Below, piece after piece: positions 5,494-11,977 of a stretch of DNA of 11,977 bases. This stretch comes from an uncultured Eubacteriales bacterium (lineage in GTDB: Bacteria; Bacillota_A; Clostridia; Saccharofermentanales; Saccharofermentanaceae). The DNA lies in assembly GCA_900313405.1 (NCBI GenBank), contig OMQY01000042.1, forward strand, positions 1 to 11,977. The letters are read 5' to 3'. Numbering within the stretch: the stretch's first letter is position 1; the number at the start of each line of letters is the position of its first letter. A model generated the notes under the pieces. That model was not told the DNA's origin, made no database searches, and saw only the letters and a program-made list of their open reading frames with translations. The position numbers and the translations under genes are program-made.

Positions 5494-6924
5494 TTACAGA
5501 TCGTAGTACTTGGCGAACTCTGCCGGGTGAGGGATCCTGCCGATCTCATCAGCAGCCTTGGAAAGACGCTTGGTAAGCTGATCAAGTAGTCTCTCGGGGA
5601 ATACACCGCCGACTGTCAGATAATCATGATCGGCCTTAAGAGCGGCTATGGCTTCAGGCAGAGATGCAGGCAGACCTTCGATCTTGGCTTTCTCTTCGTC
5701 AGACAGATCGAAAAGGTTGAAGTCGTAAGGTCCCCATCCTGCCTCATGAGGATCGATCTTATTCTTAATACCGTCCAGACCTGCCATGAGGATCGCCGCA
5801 TAAGCATAGTAAGGATTACATGTAGCATCAGGATTCCTGAGCTCGAATCTCTTAGTATCGGGAGTCTTGGCATAAGCAGGTATACGAACGACAGCGGATC
5901 TGTTGGCCATTGCATATCCGATGGTAACAGGCGCTTCGAATCCGGGAACCAGTCTCTTATAGGAATTCGTGGAAGGGTTCGTGATCGCGCAGAGTGAACG
6001 CGCATGTGTCAGGAGTCCTCCGATGAACCAGAGGGCTTCATTGCTGAGCTGTGCATAATTATCGGGATCGTAGAAGACGGGCTTACCGTCCTTTGTCAGG
6101 AGCATGTGAACGTGCATTCCGTTTCCGGCCTCGCCTGCGAGCGGCTTAGGCATCAGTGTAGCAGTGCGTCCGTCAAGGACAGCCTCGTTCTTGATAACAT
6201 ACTTGGCCGACATCGTGTCGTCTGCGAGCTTCAACATCTCGCCCAATTCGACCTCGATCTCCATCTGACCGCAACCGCCTACCTCGGGATGGTGATACTT
6301 GACCTCGATACCCCAATCCTTCATTGCAAGGCACATTCTGGTCCTCAGATCATTACATACGTCCATAGGCAGGCATGTATGATAGCCGGCTCCGTGAGGG
6401 ATCTGATAGCCGAAGTTATTGTCATCGTTATTGGAAGCCCAGTGAGCCTGTCTCGCATGAATGTTGACCGACAGATCCTGGGAAGTATTCTCGTAATAGA
6501 CCTCATCGAAAATATAGAATTCATACTCCGGTCCGATGATCATCTTATCGGCGATACCGGTCTCCTTCATATACTCGAGAGCCCTTATCGCGACGTTACG
6601 CGGATACTGATCAAATGGTCTGTTCTCGGGAAGATCGATCACTCTGACGTCACCGATCATGGAGAGCGTCGGGATCTCGGCATATCTGTCGATGACTGCC
6701 GAATCAAGAACGGGAACGAAGACCATGTCACTGTTCTCGACAGGTGCATAGCCGTAGTTCGAACCGTCGAAGCCGATACCCTGTGTCATCGTCTTCTCTG
6801 AGAGCCTCTCGGCGGGAATGCTCAGGTGTCTCCAGCGACCGTCGATATCGGTCAGCTTGAAGTCCACCATCTTAATGTCGTTGTCCCTGATCATGGCAAG
6901 GACATCATCCAAAGTTCTGCTCAT
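5494..6924 (-). CDS. glnA: Glutamine synthetase type I
   Basis: Makes glutamine from glutamate, ammonia and ATP in the cytoplasm; the family forms dodecamers. The 476-residue product carries the whole GSI pattern: beta-grasp N-terminus (KMVDFKLTDIDGRW), FDGSN near residue 52-56, GPEYEFYIFD (Glu133, Glu135), HHPEVGGCGQME (Glu214, Glu222), NGMHVH (His271), NPSTNSYKRLVPGFEAPV (Arg324, Glu330), NRSAVVRIP (Arg342, Arg347) and RFELR (Glu361, Arg363). All residues corresponding to the E. coli active site are present. The length and the insert at about 145-185 fit the GSI-beta class. The tyrosine that is adenylylated in E. coli (NLYDLP) is Phe405 here (NLFDLS), so that control cannot operate. Start ATG 6924 follows an AGGGG-type ribosome site. 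The gene stands alone, 96 bases downstream of the alpha-glucan hydrolase gene, with an inverted repeat in its leader and a bidirectional terminator after it. Confidence 0.97.
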   Translation of the reverse strand: MSRTLDDVLAMIRDNDIKMVDFKLTDIDGRWRHLSIPAERLSEKTMTQGIGFDGSNYGYAPVENSDMVFVPVLDSAVIDRYAEIPTLSMIGDVRVIDLPENRPFDQYPRNVAIRALEYMKETGIADKMIIGPEYEFYIFDEVYYENTSQDLSVNIHARQAHWASNNDDNNFGYQIPHGAGYHTCLPMDVCNDLRTRMCLAMKDWGIEVKYHHPEVGGCGQMEIEVELGEMLKLADDTMSAKYVIKNEAVLDGRTATLMPKPLAGEAGNGMHVHMLLTKDGKPVFYDPDNYAQLSNEALWFIGGLLTHARSLCAITNPSTNSYKRLVPGFEAPVTIGYAMANRSAVVRIPAYAKTPDTKRFELRNPDATCNPYYAYAAILMAGLDGIKNKIDPHEAGWGPYDFNLFDLSDEEKAKIEGLPASLPEAIAALKADHDYLTVGGVFPERLLDQLTKRLSKAADEIGRIPHPAEFAKYYDL

Positions 6925-6938
6925 ATTACACCCCTGAA

Positions 6939-6997
6939 ATATAAGTATTCGCCTTCGATGCGGCGTACTTATATTCTACCCTATGAAGGGGCGAAGG
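6939..6997 (-). promoter_or_regulatory. glnA leader with nested inverted repeats
   Basis: Arms ATATAAGTA-TT-CGCC (6939-6953) and GGCG-TACTTATAT (6962-6974) form a 13-bp hairpin with a two-base bulge and an 8-base loop, ending a few bases before the glnA ribosome site. A second set competes for the same bases: TTCGCC (6948-6953) or CCTTCG (6952-6957) can pair with GGCGAA (6990-6995) or CGAAGG (6992-6997). A TAGAAT -10-like hexamer (minus strand, at about 6973-6978) sits at the hairpin edge without a good -35. It does not show a TGTnA-n7-TnACA GlnR site. It could be an operator, an attenuator or the weak terminator of the upstream gene. Confidence 0.45.
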
Positions 6998-7020
6998 TGC
7001 ATTTGATATTTATGGAAAGA

Positions 7021-8361
7021 TCAGTTCTCCATCAGCCAGACCTGAGAAGAGTAAGGCGGGAGCGTCGATCCGCCGCCGAAGTCGTGGATCGTTCCCGTAA
7101 GAAGTTCCTTCGCCTGTCCGCATCCCGCATCGAAATGCGCCGTATATTCATTCCCGTCGGCATTGATGGCGATCAGTATCCTCTGTGAATCACATCTGCG
7201 CTCGAAGATACACTGCCGGTTGGTCAGCACTACAGACCTGAATGAACCGTAATTCAGCGCAGGCGATCCGGACTTGATCTTTGCAAGTCTTGATATATGT
7301 TCCGTAAGATCATTCCACTCCGGCTTATCAAGGCAGGGCCTCAAGACCGGATCTCCGTCTTCCTTACGTCCCGTAACACCCCACTCGCTTCCGTAATAGA
7401 CACATGGGAAACCCGGCATACCGAAAGCCAGCGTATAGATAAGCGGAAGGTGAGAGGGATTACCGAGGATCGAAGCCACTCTGGTCACATCGTGGTTATC
7501 GACAAAGCTCATCAGATGCTTTCCTCTGTACCAGCTCCAGTTCTCGGGACCGAACTGCTGTATCAGCGTGTTTATTATCTCGAACATATTCAGGCAATTG
7601 AAGCTGCTGTAAAGCCCCTTGTAACATGCGTAGTTCGTGCAGCTGTGGAGCATGCCGTCATTAACGAACTGATTATAGTCACCGTGGAGAAGCTCGCCGA
7701 GAAGCAGGAATTCGGGTTTGATGCCGTTCGCGAACTCCCTTAATCTGTGTATAAAGTCACGATCAAGGCAATAGGCAACATCGAGCCTTAATCCGTCTAT
7801 GTCAAAAAAGTCGACCCAGTATCTGATCTTATCGAGGATATGATCGATGACAGCAGGATTCCTGAGATTCAATTTGACCAGTGAGTAGTGGCCTTCCCAG
7901 CCTTCATACCAGAAGCCGTCGTTGTATGCCGAATTGCCGTCCCATGAGATATGGAACCAGTCCTTGTATGGTGAGTCCCACTTCTTCTCGATCACATCCT
8001 TAAACGCCCAAAAGCCTCGGCCGACGTGATTAAAGACACCGTCGAGGACAACACGGATGCCTGCCTCGTGAAGCTTTTGTACGACAGTCCTGAAGTCTTC
8101 GTTGGTGCCGAGTCTTCTGTCGATCAGTCCGTAGTCCCTTGTATCGTATCCGTGTGAGTCCGATTCGAAGACCGGCGAAAAGTATATGGCCGTTATGCCG
8201 AGCTTGCTGAAATGGGGGATCCAGTCGATCACCTTGTTGATCGGCGCAGGGCTGAGGGCAGGTGCATCGACAGGCATAGTGTTGGCAAAATTCCCGTCCG
8301 CGGGTGCTCCGCAGAATCCCATTGGATATATCTGATAAAAAACCGCTTCTTCAAACCACAT
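7021..8361 (-). CDS. GH13 alpha-amylase-family glucan hydrolase, cytoplasmic
   Basis: Hydrolyses alpha-1,4 (perhaps alpha-1,6) bonds in maltodextrins or related glucans. The 446-residue product opens with WFEEAVFYQIYPMGFCGAP, typical of the GH13 catalytic barrel. The four conserved regions are present: I DGVFNH (107-112); II GLRLDVA with nucleophile Asp194; III LLGELLHGD with acid/base Glu223; IV FVDNHDVTR with Asp291. A short beta domain covers about 375-446. No signal peptide is seen, so it should act on imported oligosaccharides; it also lacks the N-terminal CBM34 domain common in neopullulanases and cyclomaltodextrinases. The open frame continues upstream to 8433, but ATG 8361 is preferred: it follows GGGAGG (8373-8378, 11 bases) and conserved sequence begins at once, while the extra 24 residues overlap the predicted promoter and operator. 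No transporter or regulator gene is adjacent. Exact specificity cannot be told from sequence. Confidence 0.92.
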   Translation of the reverse strand: MWFEEAVFYQIYPMGFCGAPADGNFANTMPVDAPALSPAPINKVIDWIPHFSKLGITAIYFSPVFESDSHGYDTRDYGLIDRRLGTNEDFRTVVQKLHEAGIRVVLDGVFNHVGRGFWAFKDVIEKKWDSPYKDWFHISWDGNSAYNDGFWYEGWEGHYSLVKLNLRNPAVIDHILDKIRYWVDFFDIDGLRLDVAYCLDRDFIHRLREFANGIKPEFLLLGELLHGDYNQFVNDGMLHSCTNYACYKGLYSSFNCLNMFEIINTLIQQFGPENWSWYRGKHLMSFVDNHDVTRVASILGNPSHLPLIYTLAFGMPGFPCVYYGSEWGVTGRKEDGDPVLRPCLDKPEWNDLTEHISRLAKIKSGSPALNYGSFRSVVLTNRQCIFERRCDSQRILIAINADGNEYTAHFDAGCGQAKELLTGTIHDFGGGSTLPPYSSQVWLMEN

Positions 8362-8399
8362 ATATAACAAAACCTCCCGGTTGTTTTTTATGCGATGCG

Positions 8400-8415
8400 G
8401 GTCCTTGAAAGGACC
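8400..8415. promoter_or_regulatory. Candidate operator palindrome at the glucan hydrolase gene
   Basis: GGTCCTTGAAAGGACC is a perfect inverted repeat: 7-bp arms with a 2-base centre. It lies just downstream of the predicted transcription start (about 8417) and 22 bases ahead of the ribosome site, where a repressor would block transcription. Symmetry fits a dimeric repressor; it does not match the CcpA cre consensus. The binding protein is unknown and no regulator gene is visible in this window. Confidence 0.5.
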
Positions 8416-8423
8416 ACCAAGAC

Positions 8424-8432
8424 AGTATAGCA
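8424..8432 (-). promoter_or_regulatory. Extended -10 promoter of the glucan hydrolase gene
   Basis: On the minus strand this reads TGCTATACT: TGn followed by TATACT (5 of 6). No clear -35 is found 16-18 bases upstream. The position, about 60 bases before ATG 8361 and just ahead of the palindrome, makes it plausible. Confidence 0.45.
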
Positions 8433-8526
8433 CAACGCAGTGGGTGACGTTTCTGATAATAGAGTCGGATTCTGAGCAAAAATACAGGTTAAAGCTTATA
8501 GTTCAGTAAGGTATTTCTCTTAAAGA

Positions 8527-8563
8527 AAAAGTCGAGGTGCTTGAACTCAAGCCCTCGACTTTT
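8527..8563 (-). terminator. Intrinsic terminator after the LRR/DUF4214 gene
   Basis: A long stem AAAAGTCGAGG/CCTCGACTTTT continues, past a one-base bulge, into GCTTG/CAAGC with an AACT loop. Read on the minus strand it is followed by TTTTTCTTT. It ends the transcript of the gene that stops at 8585 and separates it from the glucan hydrolase promoter. The plus-strand side ends with CTTTTGTATTT, so some activity both ways is possible. Confidence 0.85.
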
Positions 8564-8584
8564 GTATTTCCGATCTGTCAGATC

Positions 8585-10582
8585 TTATTTAAGGATACCG
8601 TACTCGGCACAGATGCCTGCCCACTCGGCAGATCCGGCAAAGCCCTGGAATACGGCCTCACGGGACTGACCTGAAGAGAGAGCACTCATCCAGTTATTGT
8701 AACCGCCCTGATCGGGTTCACGGCCCATAAACGTGCGGTAGAGCCTTGTAACGTACTCGGAATCAGAATGCCCGGCATTGATAAACTCTGCCGAGAAGAA
8801 GAAACCGTGCGCGGCTTCAGATCCCGAGATCTGCATATTTGCAAGAGCTGACGCCCAGTTGTTGAGTCCGTTCGTATCTGGGTTCCTTCCGAGACAAGTC
8901 GTATAGAGTCTCTTCGCGAAAGCGACAACATCAGCAGAAGGCTGGATCACGATATTAGGCGGACAGTTAGTGCCTGATGCGATCCCGTATGTAAGACACA
9001 GATTAGCCCACTCTGTCGAGTTGATAAATCCGTCGATGACCTGCTTCTTTGTCCAGCCCTGATTGAGCAGCCCCTGCCAGTAGGACTTCTGGGAGTCGGC
9101 TGCACGGTTGAAGAAAGTCATATAGAGGACATCGAGGAAAGCCGAGTCGCTCATATTCTTGCCGAGGAACTCATCGGAGAAGAGGAAACCTCTTGCGAGG
9201 TCGGCGCCCGTATATCCCTGAGTGCGAACGCGGTTCACCCAGTCAGCTTTTCCATAAGGATCAGATGCGCGACCAAGGGCTACTGTGTAGAGTCTCTCGA
9301 TAAAGTCGGCAACGCCCGGATTTGAACTTGACGACGAGGAAGACCCGGAAGATGACGGCCTCGGTGTGGGAGTAGCAGTTGCTCTCGATCCGCCCGACGT
9401 AGTCGGCTTGGGTGTTACTGTCGCACTGGGTCTTCTTGTAGGTGTTGCATTGCCTGAGGACGGTCTTGTCGTAGGAGTAGCTGTCGCAGGATTAGTCGTA
9501 GGGGTAGCACCGCCCGAAGAAGGCTTGGTAGTCGGAGTTGCCGTAGCGGGAGCAAGACCGTTTACGTAAGAAACTCTCTTGGCGTATCCGGCCCACTTAC
9601 CGGAGTCGTATCCTGTAGCATTGGCCGGTACGGTGAAGTTGGTTGTAAGCTTAAAGGAATTCTTGTTCTGGGCGCCTCTGTCATATGAGATAGTCGGTGC
9701 TGTAGTCGCAAGGATAGTAGCACTTGTTACGCCCGATGAAATGAACGCGGCTTCTCCGATCGTCTTGATCGTGGCAGGAAGTCGGATCTCAGTCAGGCTG
9801 CTGCAATTCTCAAAGGCATGTGAGCCGATCGTTGTAAGTGCCGGCGGGAATGATACATTCGTCAGAGCAGAGCACTGCTTGAATGTGATATCAGGGATAG
9901 TCGTGAGTCTGGAACACATGCTCATGTCAACTGTCTTAAGCGATGTGCACTGTTCGAATACTCCTGTTACTCCGGATCCGAGAGACGTGAGAGATGAAGA
10001 CAAAGAGATACTCGTAAGAGCGCTGCACTGAAGGAAGGCTGAAAAGCCGATCTCCGTGACAGAACTCGGGATATTGATGGAATTGAGCTTGCCGCATCTT
10101 ACGAATGCGCTGCTTCCGATCTTCTTAAGACCTGCGGGAAGTGTAACTGTAGTAAGACTTGTACAGTCAGCGAAAGCATCGTTCTCGATGGTCGTACATA
10201 CGCTTCCGCTCTTGAAGGAGACCTTCGTTATGCCTGTGCAGGAGTCAAATGCATGAGATTCGATTGTCTGAACATTCTTGCCGATCGTAACCGATGTGAT
10301 GCCTGTGTAGTCATTCGGATTGGTGGGATCGTAGAAGGCCGAGTTGTTGATCTTCCAGACCTTATATGTCTGTCCGTTATATGTGATGCTGTCAGGGATC
10401 GTGACTGCACCCGAGACGCCTGTCTTCCACTTATCAAGGCTCGCACCGCTTGATGATATCTGATAGGTGTTTCCGTCAGTTCCGGTGACGACTTCGGCAT
10501 TGATCCTGACCGCTGTGAACGGTACGAAGAAAGTAAGAAGCATCGTTGCGATCAGAATAAGGATTCCACTGTGTTTTCTCAT
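8585..10582 (-). CDS. Secreted BspA-like leucine-rich-repeat protein with DUF4214 C-terminus
   Basis: The 665-residue product has a signal peptide at 1-29 (hydrophobic core ILILIATMLLTFFVPF, likely cut after INA). BspA-type LRR_5 repeats cover about 95-300, seen as recurrent IGSSAFxxCxxLxxIxIPxxVTxIG-like units of about 22-24 residues. A Thr/Pro/Ser linker (344-422) follows, with TPTTKPSSG-like units and a final run of Ser. Residues 423-665 are four related units of about 50-60 residues of the DUF4214 type, each with LYxxxxxR, a W, and GFxxSxEF or GFxxSxEW. No LPXTG sorting signal, SLH repeat or choline-binding repeat is present, so surface attachment, if any, must use another way; DUF4214 is a candidate. 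The start uses GGGGG (10590-10594) at 7 bases. BspA-like LRR proteins are known for adhesion in host-associated bacteria; that role here is inference. Its C-terminus is about 79% identical to that of the next gene on the same strand. Confidence 0.93.
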   Translation of the reverse strand: MRKHSGILILIATMLLTFFVPFTAVRINAEVVTGTDGNTYQISSSGASLDKWKTGVSGAVTIPDSITYNGQTYKVWKINNSAFYDPTNPNDYTGITSVTIGKNVQTIESHAFDSCTGITKVSFKSGSVCTTIENDAFADCTSLTTVTLPAGLKKIGSSAFVRCGKLNSINIPSSVTEIGFSAFLQCSALTSISLSSSLTSLGSGVTGVFEQCTSLKTVDMSMCSRLTTIPDITFKQCSALTNVSFPPALTTIGSHAFENCSSLTEIRLPATIKTIGEAAFISSGVTSATILATTAPTISYDRGAQNKNSFKLTTNFTVPANATGYDSGKWAGYAKRVSYVNGLAPATATPTTKPSSGGATPTTNPATATPTTRPSSGNATPTRRPSATVTPKPTTSGGSRATATPTPRPSSSGSSSSSSSNPGVADFIERLYTVALGRASDPYGKADWVNRVRTQGYTGADLARGFLFSDEFLGKNMSDSAFLDVLYMTFFNRAADSQKSYWQGLLNQGWTKKQVIDGFINSTEWANLCLTYGIASGTNCPPNIVIQPSADVVAFAKRLYTTCLGRNPDTNGLNNWASALANMQISGSEAAHGFFFSAEFINAGHSDSEYVTRLYRTFMGREPDQGGYNNWMSALSSGQSREAVFQGFAGSAEWAGICAEYGILK

Positions 10583-10592
10583 ACAAAGACCC

Positions 10593-10625
10593 CCAATTGA
10601 TTAGTCCATCACTAATTCTAATTGG
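10593..10625. promoter_or_regulatory. Inverted repeat covering the -10 and start site of the LRR gene
   Basis: Outer arms CCAATT (10593-10598) and AATTGG (10620-10625), inner arms ATTAGT (10600-10605) and ACTAAT (10611-10616), around a CCATC centre. The repeat covers the predicted -10 (10615-10620), the start site near 10608 and the edge of the ribosome site. A dimeric repressor bound here would block transcription. If longer transcripts enter from upstream, the folded RNA could also hide the ribosome site. Confidence 0.5.
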
Positions 10626-10643
10626 AGGTCGTATGTTTTTCAA
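10615..10643 (-). promoter_or_regulatory. Housekeeping promoter of the LRR/DUF4214 gene
   Basis: Read on the minus strand: TTGAAA (10643-10638), a 17-base spacer, TAGAAT (10620-10615). Each box is 5 of 6 to consensus and the spacing is optimal. The predicted start near 10608 gives a leader of about 26 bases. Confidence 0.7.
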
Positions 10644-10675
10644 TATCCTAAGCCCATTAAACAGGCTTTATTCGG

Positions 10676-11977
10676 CTATTTCAGTATTCCGTAATCTGCA
10701 CAGATCGCGGCGAATTCCGCCGAACTTGCAAAACCTCTGAATACGTCTTCACGGTTCTGTCCCGAAGCGATAGCTCTCATCCAGGCATCAAAGCCTCCCT
10801 GATCGGGTTCTCGTCCCATGAATGTCCGGTAGAGCCTGGTGACAAATTCCGCGTCACTGTACCCGGCATTAATGAACTCTCCCGAGAAGAAGAAGCCGTG
10901 AGCGGCAGCTGAACCCGAGATCCTCATATTGGCTATATCACGGGCCCATGAGTTAAGCCCAGCAGGGTCGGCATCACGACCGAGACAGGTTGTATAAAGT
11001 CTCCTTGCGAATTCGATAACTTCGGCTGAAGGTTCGACTTCGATATTCGGCGGACATGTGGTGCCCGATGCGATTCCGTACGTAAGACAGAGGTTTGCCC
11101 ACTCGGTGGAATTGATGAAACCGTCGATGACCTGTTTCTTGGTCCATCCGGCAGACATCAATCCCAGCCAGTTCGATTTCTGGGAATCAGCCGGTCTGTT
11201 AAAGAAGGTCAGATAGAGCGTATCCAGGAAGTCGGAATTATTCATATTCTTTCCGAGGAATTCTCCTGAGAAGAGGAAACCTCTGGCCAGATCTGCTCCG
11301 GTATATCCTTCTGTCTTGACGCGGTTAACCCAGTCGCTCTTTCCATAGGGATCGGACGGACGCCCCAGTGCAACCGTATAGAGTCTCTCGACGAAGTCCG
11401 CTACGCCGGGGGCCTGACTGTTCTGCTGAGTACTGCCGGTCGACGGTCCCGGCGTAGGTGTAGAAGTCGGTTTTTGGGTCGCTGTGGGTTTCCTTGTCGG
11501 AGTGGACGTAGGATGCCATGTAGGGGACGGTGTTGCCGTCGCGTGTCTTGTCGGTCTTGAAGTCACAGGCTTAGGCGACGGTGTAGCTGTGGCGCTTGGT
11601 CTGCGACCTGAAGTCGGACTTGGCGACGGGGTACTTGTTGATTGCTGCTGACCTGAGCCCGGTCTCGTCGTCGGAACAGGCGTATTCGACGCCGTTGGTT
11701 TAGGCGTATTCGACGCCGTTGGTTTAGGCGTATTCGACGCCGTCGGCTTAGGCGTATTCGACGCCGTTGGTTTAGGCGTGTTGGAGGCCGTTGGTTTAGG
11801 TGTGTTTGACGCCGTTGGTTTAGGCGTATTCGACGCCGTAGGCTTAGGCGTGTTGGACGCCGTAGGCTTAGGCGTGTTGGACGCCGTAGGTTTAGGCGTG
11901 TTCGACGCCGTCGGTTTAGGCGTATTCGACGCCGTCGGCTTAGGTGTGTTGGACGCCGTCGGCTTAGGTGTGTTGGA
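10676..11977 (-). CDS. Secreted DUF4214 protein with octapeptide repeat linker (5' end beyond the right edge)
   Basis: The visible 433 residues are the C-terminal part; the frame is open to the right edge, so start and signal peptide are not seen. A GTG at 11566 is an internal Val codon, since the same frame continues through the repeats. In N-to-C order: more than 12 copies of PKPTASNT (11977-11681), a second Thr/Pro/Ser linker with TRPGSG and QQQSTSPSP segments (11680 to about 11408), then a 243-residue DUF4214 region (11407-10679) with four LYxxxxxR...W...GFxxSxEF units and the ending YGILK. That region aligns without gaps to the C-terminus of the neighbouring LRR protein, with 52 differences by hand count. 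The long Pro/Thr linker would hold an unseen N-terminal domain away from the DUF4214 part and may be O-glycosylated. No sorting signal is present. The stop is TAG at 10678-10676; only a weak hairpin without a T-tract follows. Family call is firm; function is unknown. Confidence 0.92.
   Translation of the reverse strand, partial: SNTPKPTASNTPKPTASNTPKPTASNTPKPTASNTPKPTASNTPKPTASNTPKPTASNTPKPTASNTPKPTASNTPKPTASNTPKPTASNTPKPTASNTPVPTTRPGSGQQQSTSTPSPSPTSGRRPSATATPSPKPVTSRPTRHATATPSPTWHPTSTPTRKPTATQKPTSTPTPGPSTGSTQQNSQAPGVADFVERLYTVALGRPSDPYGKSDWVNRVKTEGYTGADLARGFLFSGEFLGKNMNNSDFLDTLYLTFFNRPADSQKSNWLGLMSAGWTKKQVIDGFINSTEWANLCLTYGIASGTTCPPNIEVEPSAEVIEFARRLYTTCLGRDADPAGLNSWARDIANMRISGSAAAHGFFFSGEFINAGYSDAEFVTRLYRTFMGREPDQGGFDAWMRAIASGQNREDVFRGFASSAEFAAICADYGILK
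11681..11977 (-). repeat. 24-bp in-frame tandem repeat, 12 full units plus a partial one
   Basis: Contiguous units of exactly 24 bp begin at 11681 and run to the right edge; the partial 13th is 9 bp. Each unit encodes the same octapeptide, PKPTASNT. Units differ only at third codon positions: ACG/ACA, AAT/AAC, TCG/TCC/TCA, GCG/GCC, CCA/CCG/CCT and AAA/AAG. Units 1, 2 and 4 are identical in DNA; unit 3 differs. The array probably continues outside the window. Confidence 0.97.

Noticed and set aside
6004..6801. A 265-codon plus-strand open frame inside glnA
   Set aside because: It is the exact antisense of highly conserved glnA codons, has no family pattern and no ribosome site; it is a shadow of the codon bias.
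8362..8433. 24-residue N-terminal extension of the glucan hydrolase
   Set aside because: It overlaps the predicted promoter and operator, lacks a ribosome site, and the family pattern starts right at the Met coded at 8361.
9366..10256. Several plus-strand open frames opposite the LRR/DUF4214 gene
   Set aside because: They mirror the Pro/Thr linker and LRR repeats, giving low-complexity Val/Gly/Ala products, and have no ribosome sites.
10649..10670. Hairpin AAGCC/GGCTT after the right-hand DUF4214 gene as a terminator
   Set aside because: A 5-bp stem with a 9-base loop and no T-tract on the minus strand is too weak; the end of that transcript is unresolved.
11681..11977. Regular 24-bp periodicity as a CRISPR array or regulatory iterons
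   Set aside because: Units are contiguous without spacers, stay in frame and code one octapeptide with synonymous changes only; it is a protein linker.

Overview
The window looks like chromosomal DNA of a Gram-positive anaerobe of class Clostridia (Bacillota), probably host-associated. Pointers are strong AGGAGG-type ribosome sites, consensus housekeeping promoters, intrinsic terminators, lipoproteins with short Lys-rich signal peptides, an ECF sigma/anti-sigma pair of clostridial type, a BspA-like leucine-rich-repeat surface protein and two DUF4214 proteins. The genus cannot be fixed from sequence alone. No rRNA, tRNA, CRISPR array, transposase or phage gene was seen.

Left part (1-5480). 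A DUF4349 lipoprotein gene runs off the left edge on the minus strand. Divergent from it, on the plus strand, are an ECF sigma factor, an overlapping membrane anti-sigma factor, two lipoproteins that share a related C-terminal module, and a small membrane protein of unknown function with a glycine-rich transmembrane hairpin. Each of the two lipoproteins has its own recognisable promoter, and terminators follow the second and later plus-strand genes. The block ends at a bidirectional terminator (5442-5479). The layout suggests a cell-envelope sensing unit: sigma and anti-sigma regulate, and the lipoproteins are surface-exposed partners or targets. That functional link is inference.

Right part (5481-11977), all on the minus strand. 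glnA encodes a complete type I glutamine synthetase with all catalytic residues, but with Phe at the tyrosine that enteric bacteria adenylylate. Upstream of it is a cytoplasmic GH13 alpha-glucan hydrolase with its own promoter and a candidate operator palindrome. Beyond these are two large secreted-protein genes. The first is complete: signal peptide, BspA-like LRRs, Pro/Thr linker and a DUF4214 region. The second is cut by the right edge: a 24-bp tandem repeat coding (PKPTASNT)n, a Pro/Thr linker and a DUF4214 region. Their 243-residue C-terminal regions align without gaps at about 79% identity by hand count, so they are recent paralogues carrying different N-terminal modules.

The most interesting items are the paralogous DUF4214 C-termini as a possible surface-attachment or assembly module, the octapeptide array whose units differ only at synonymous positions, the paralogous lipoprotein module beside the sigma/anti-sigma pair, and several inverted repeats sitting on promoters or start sites.
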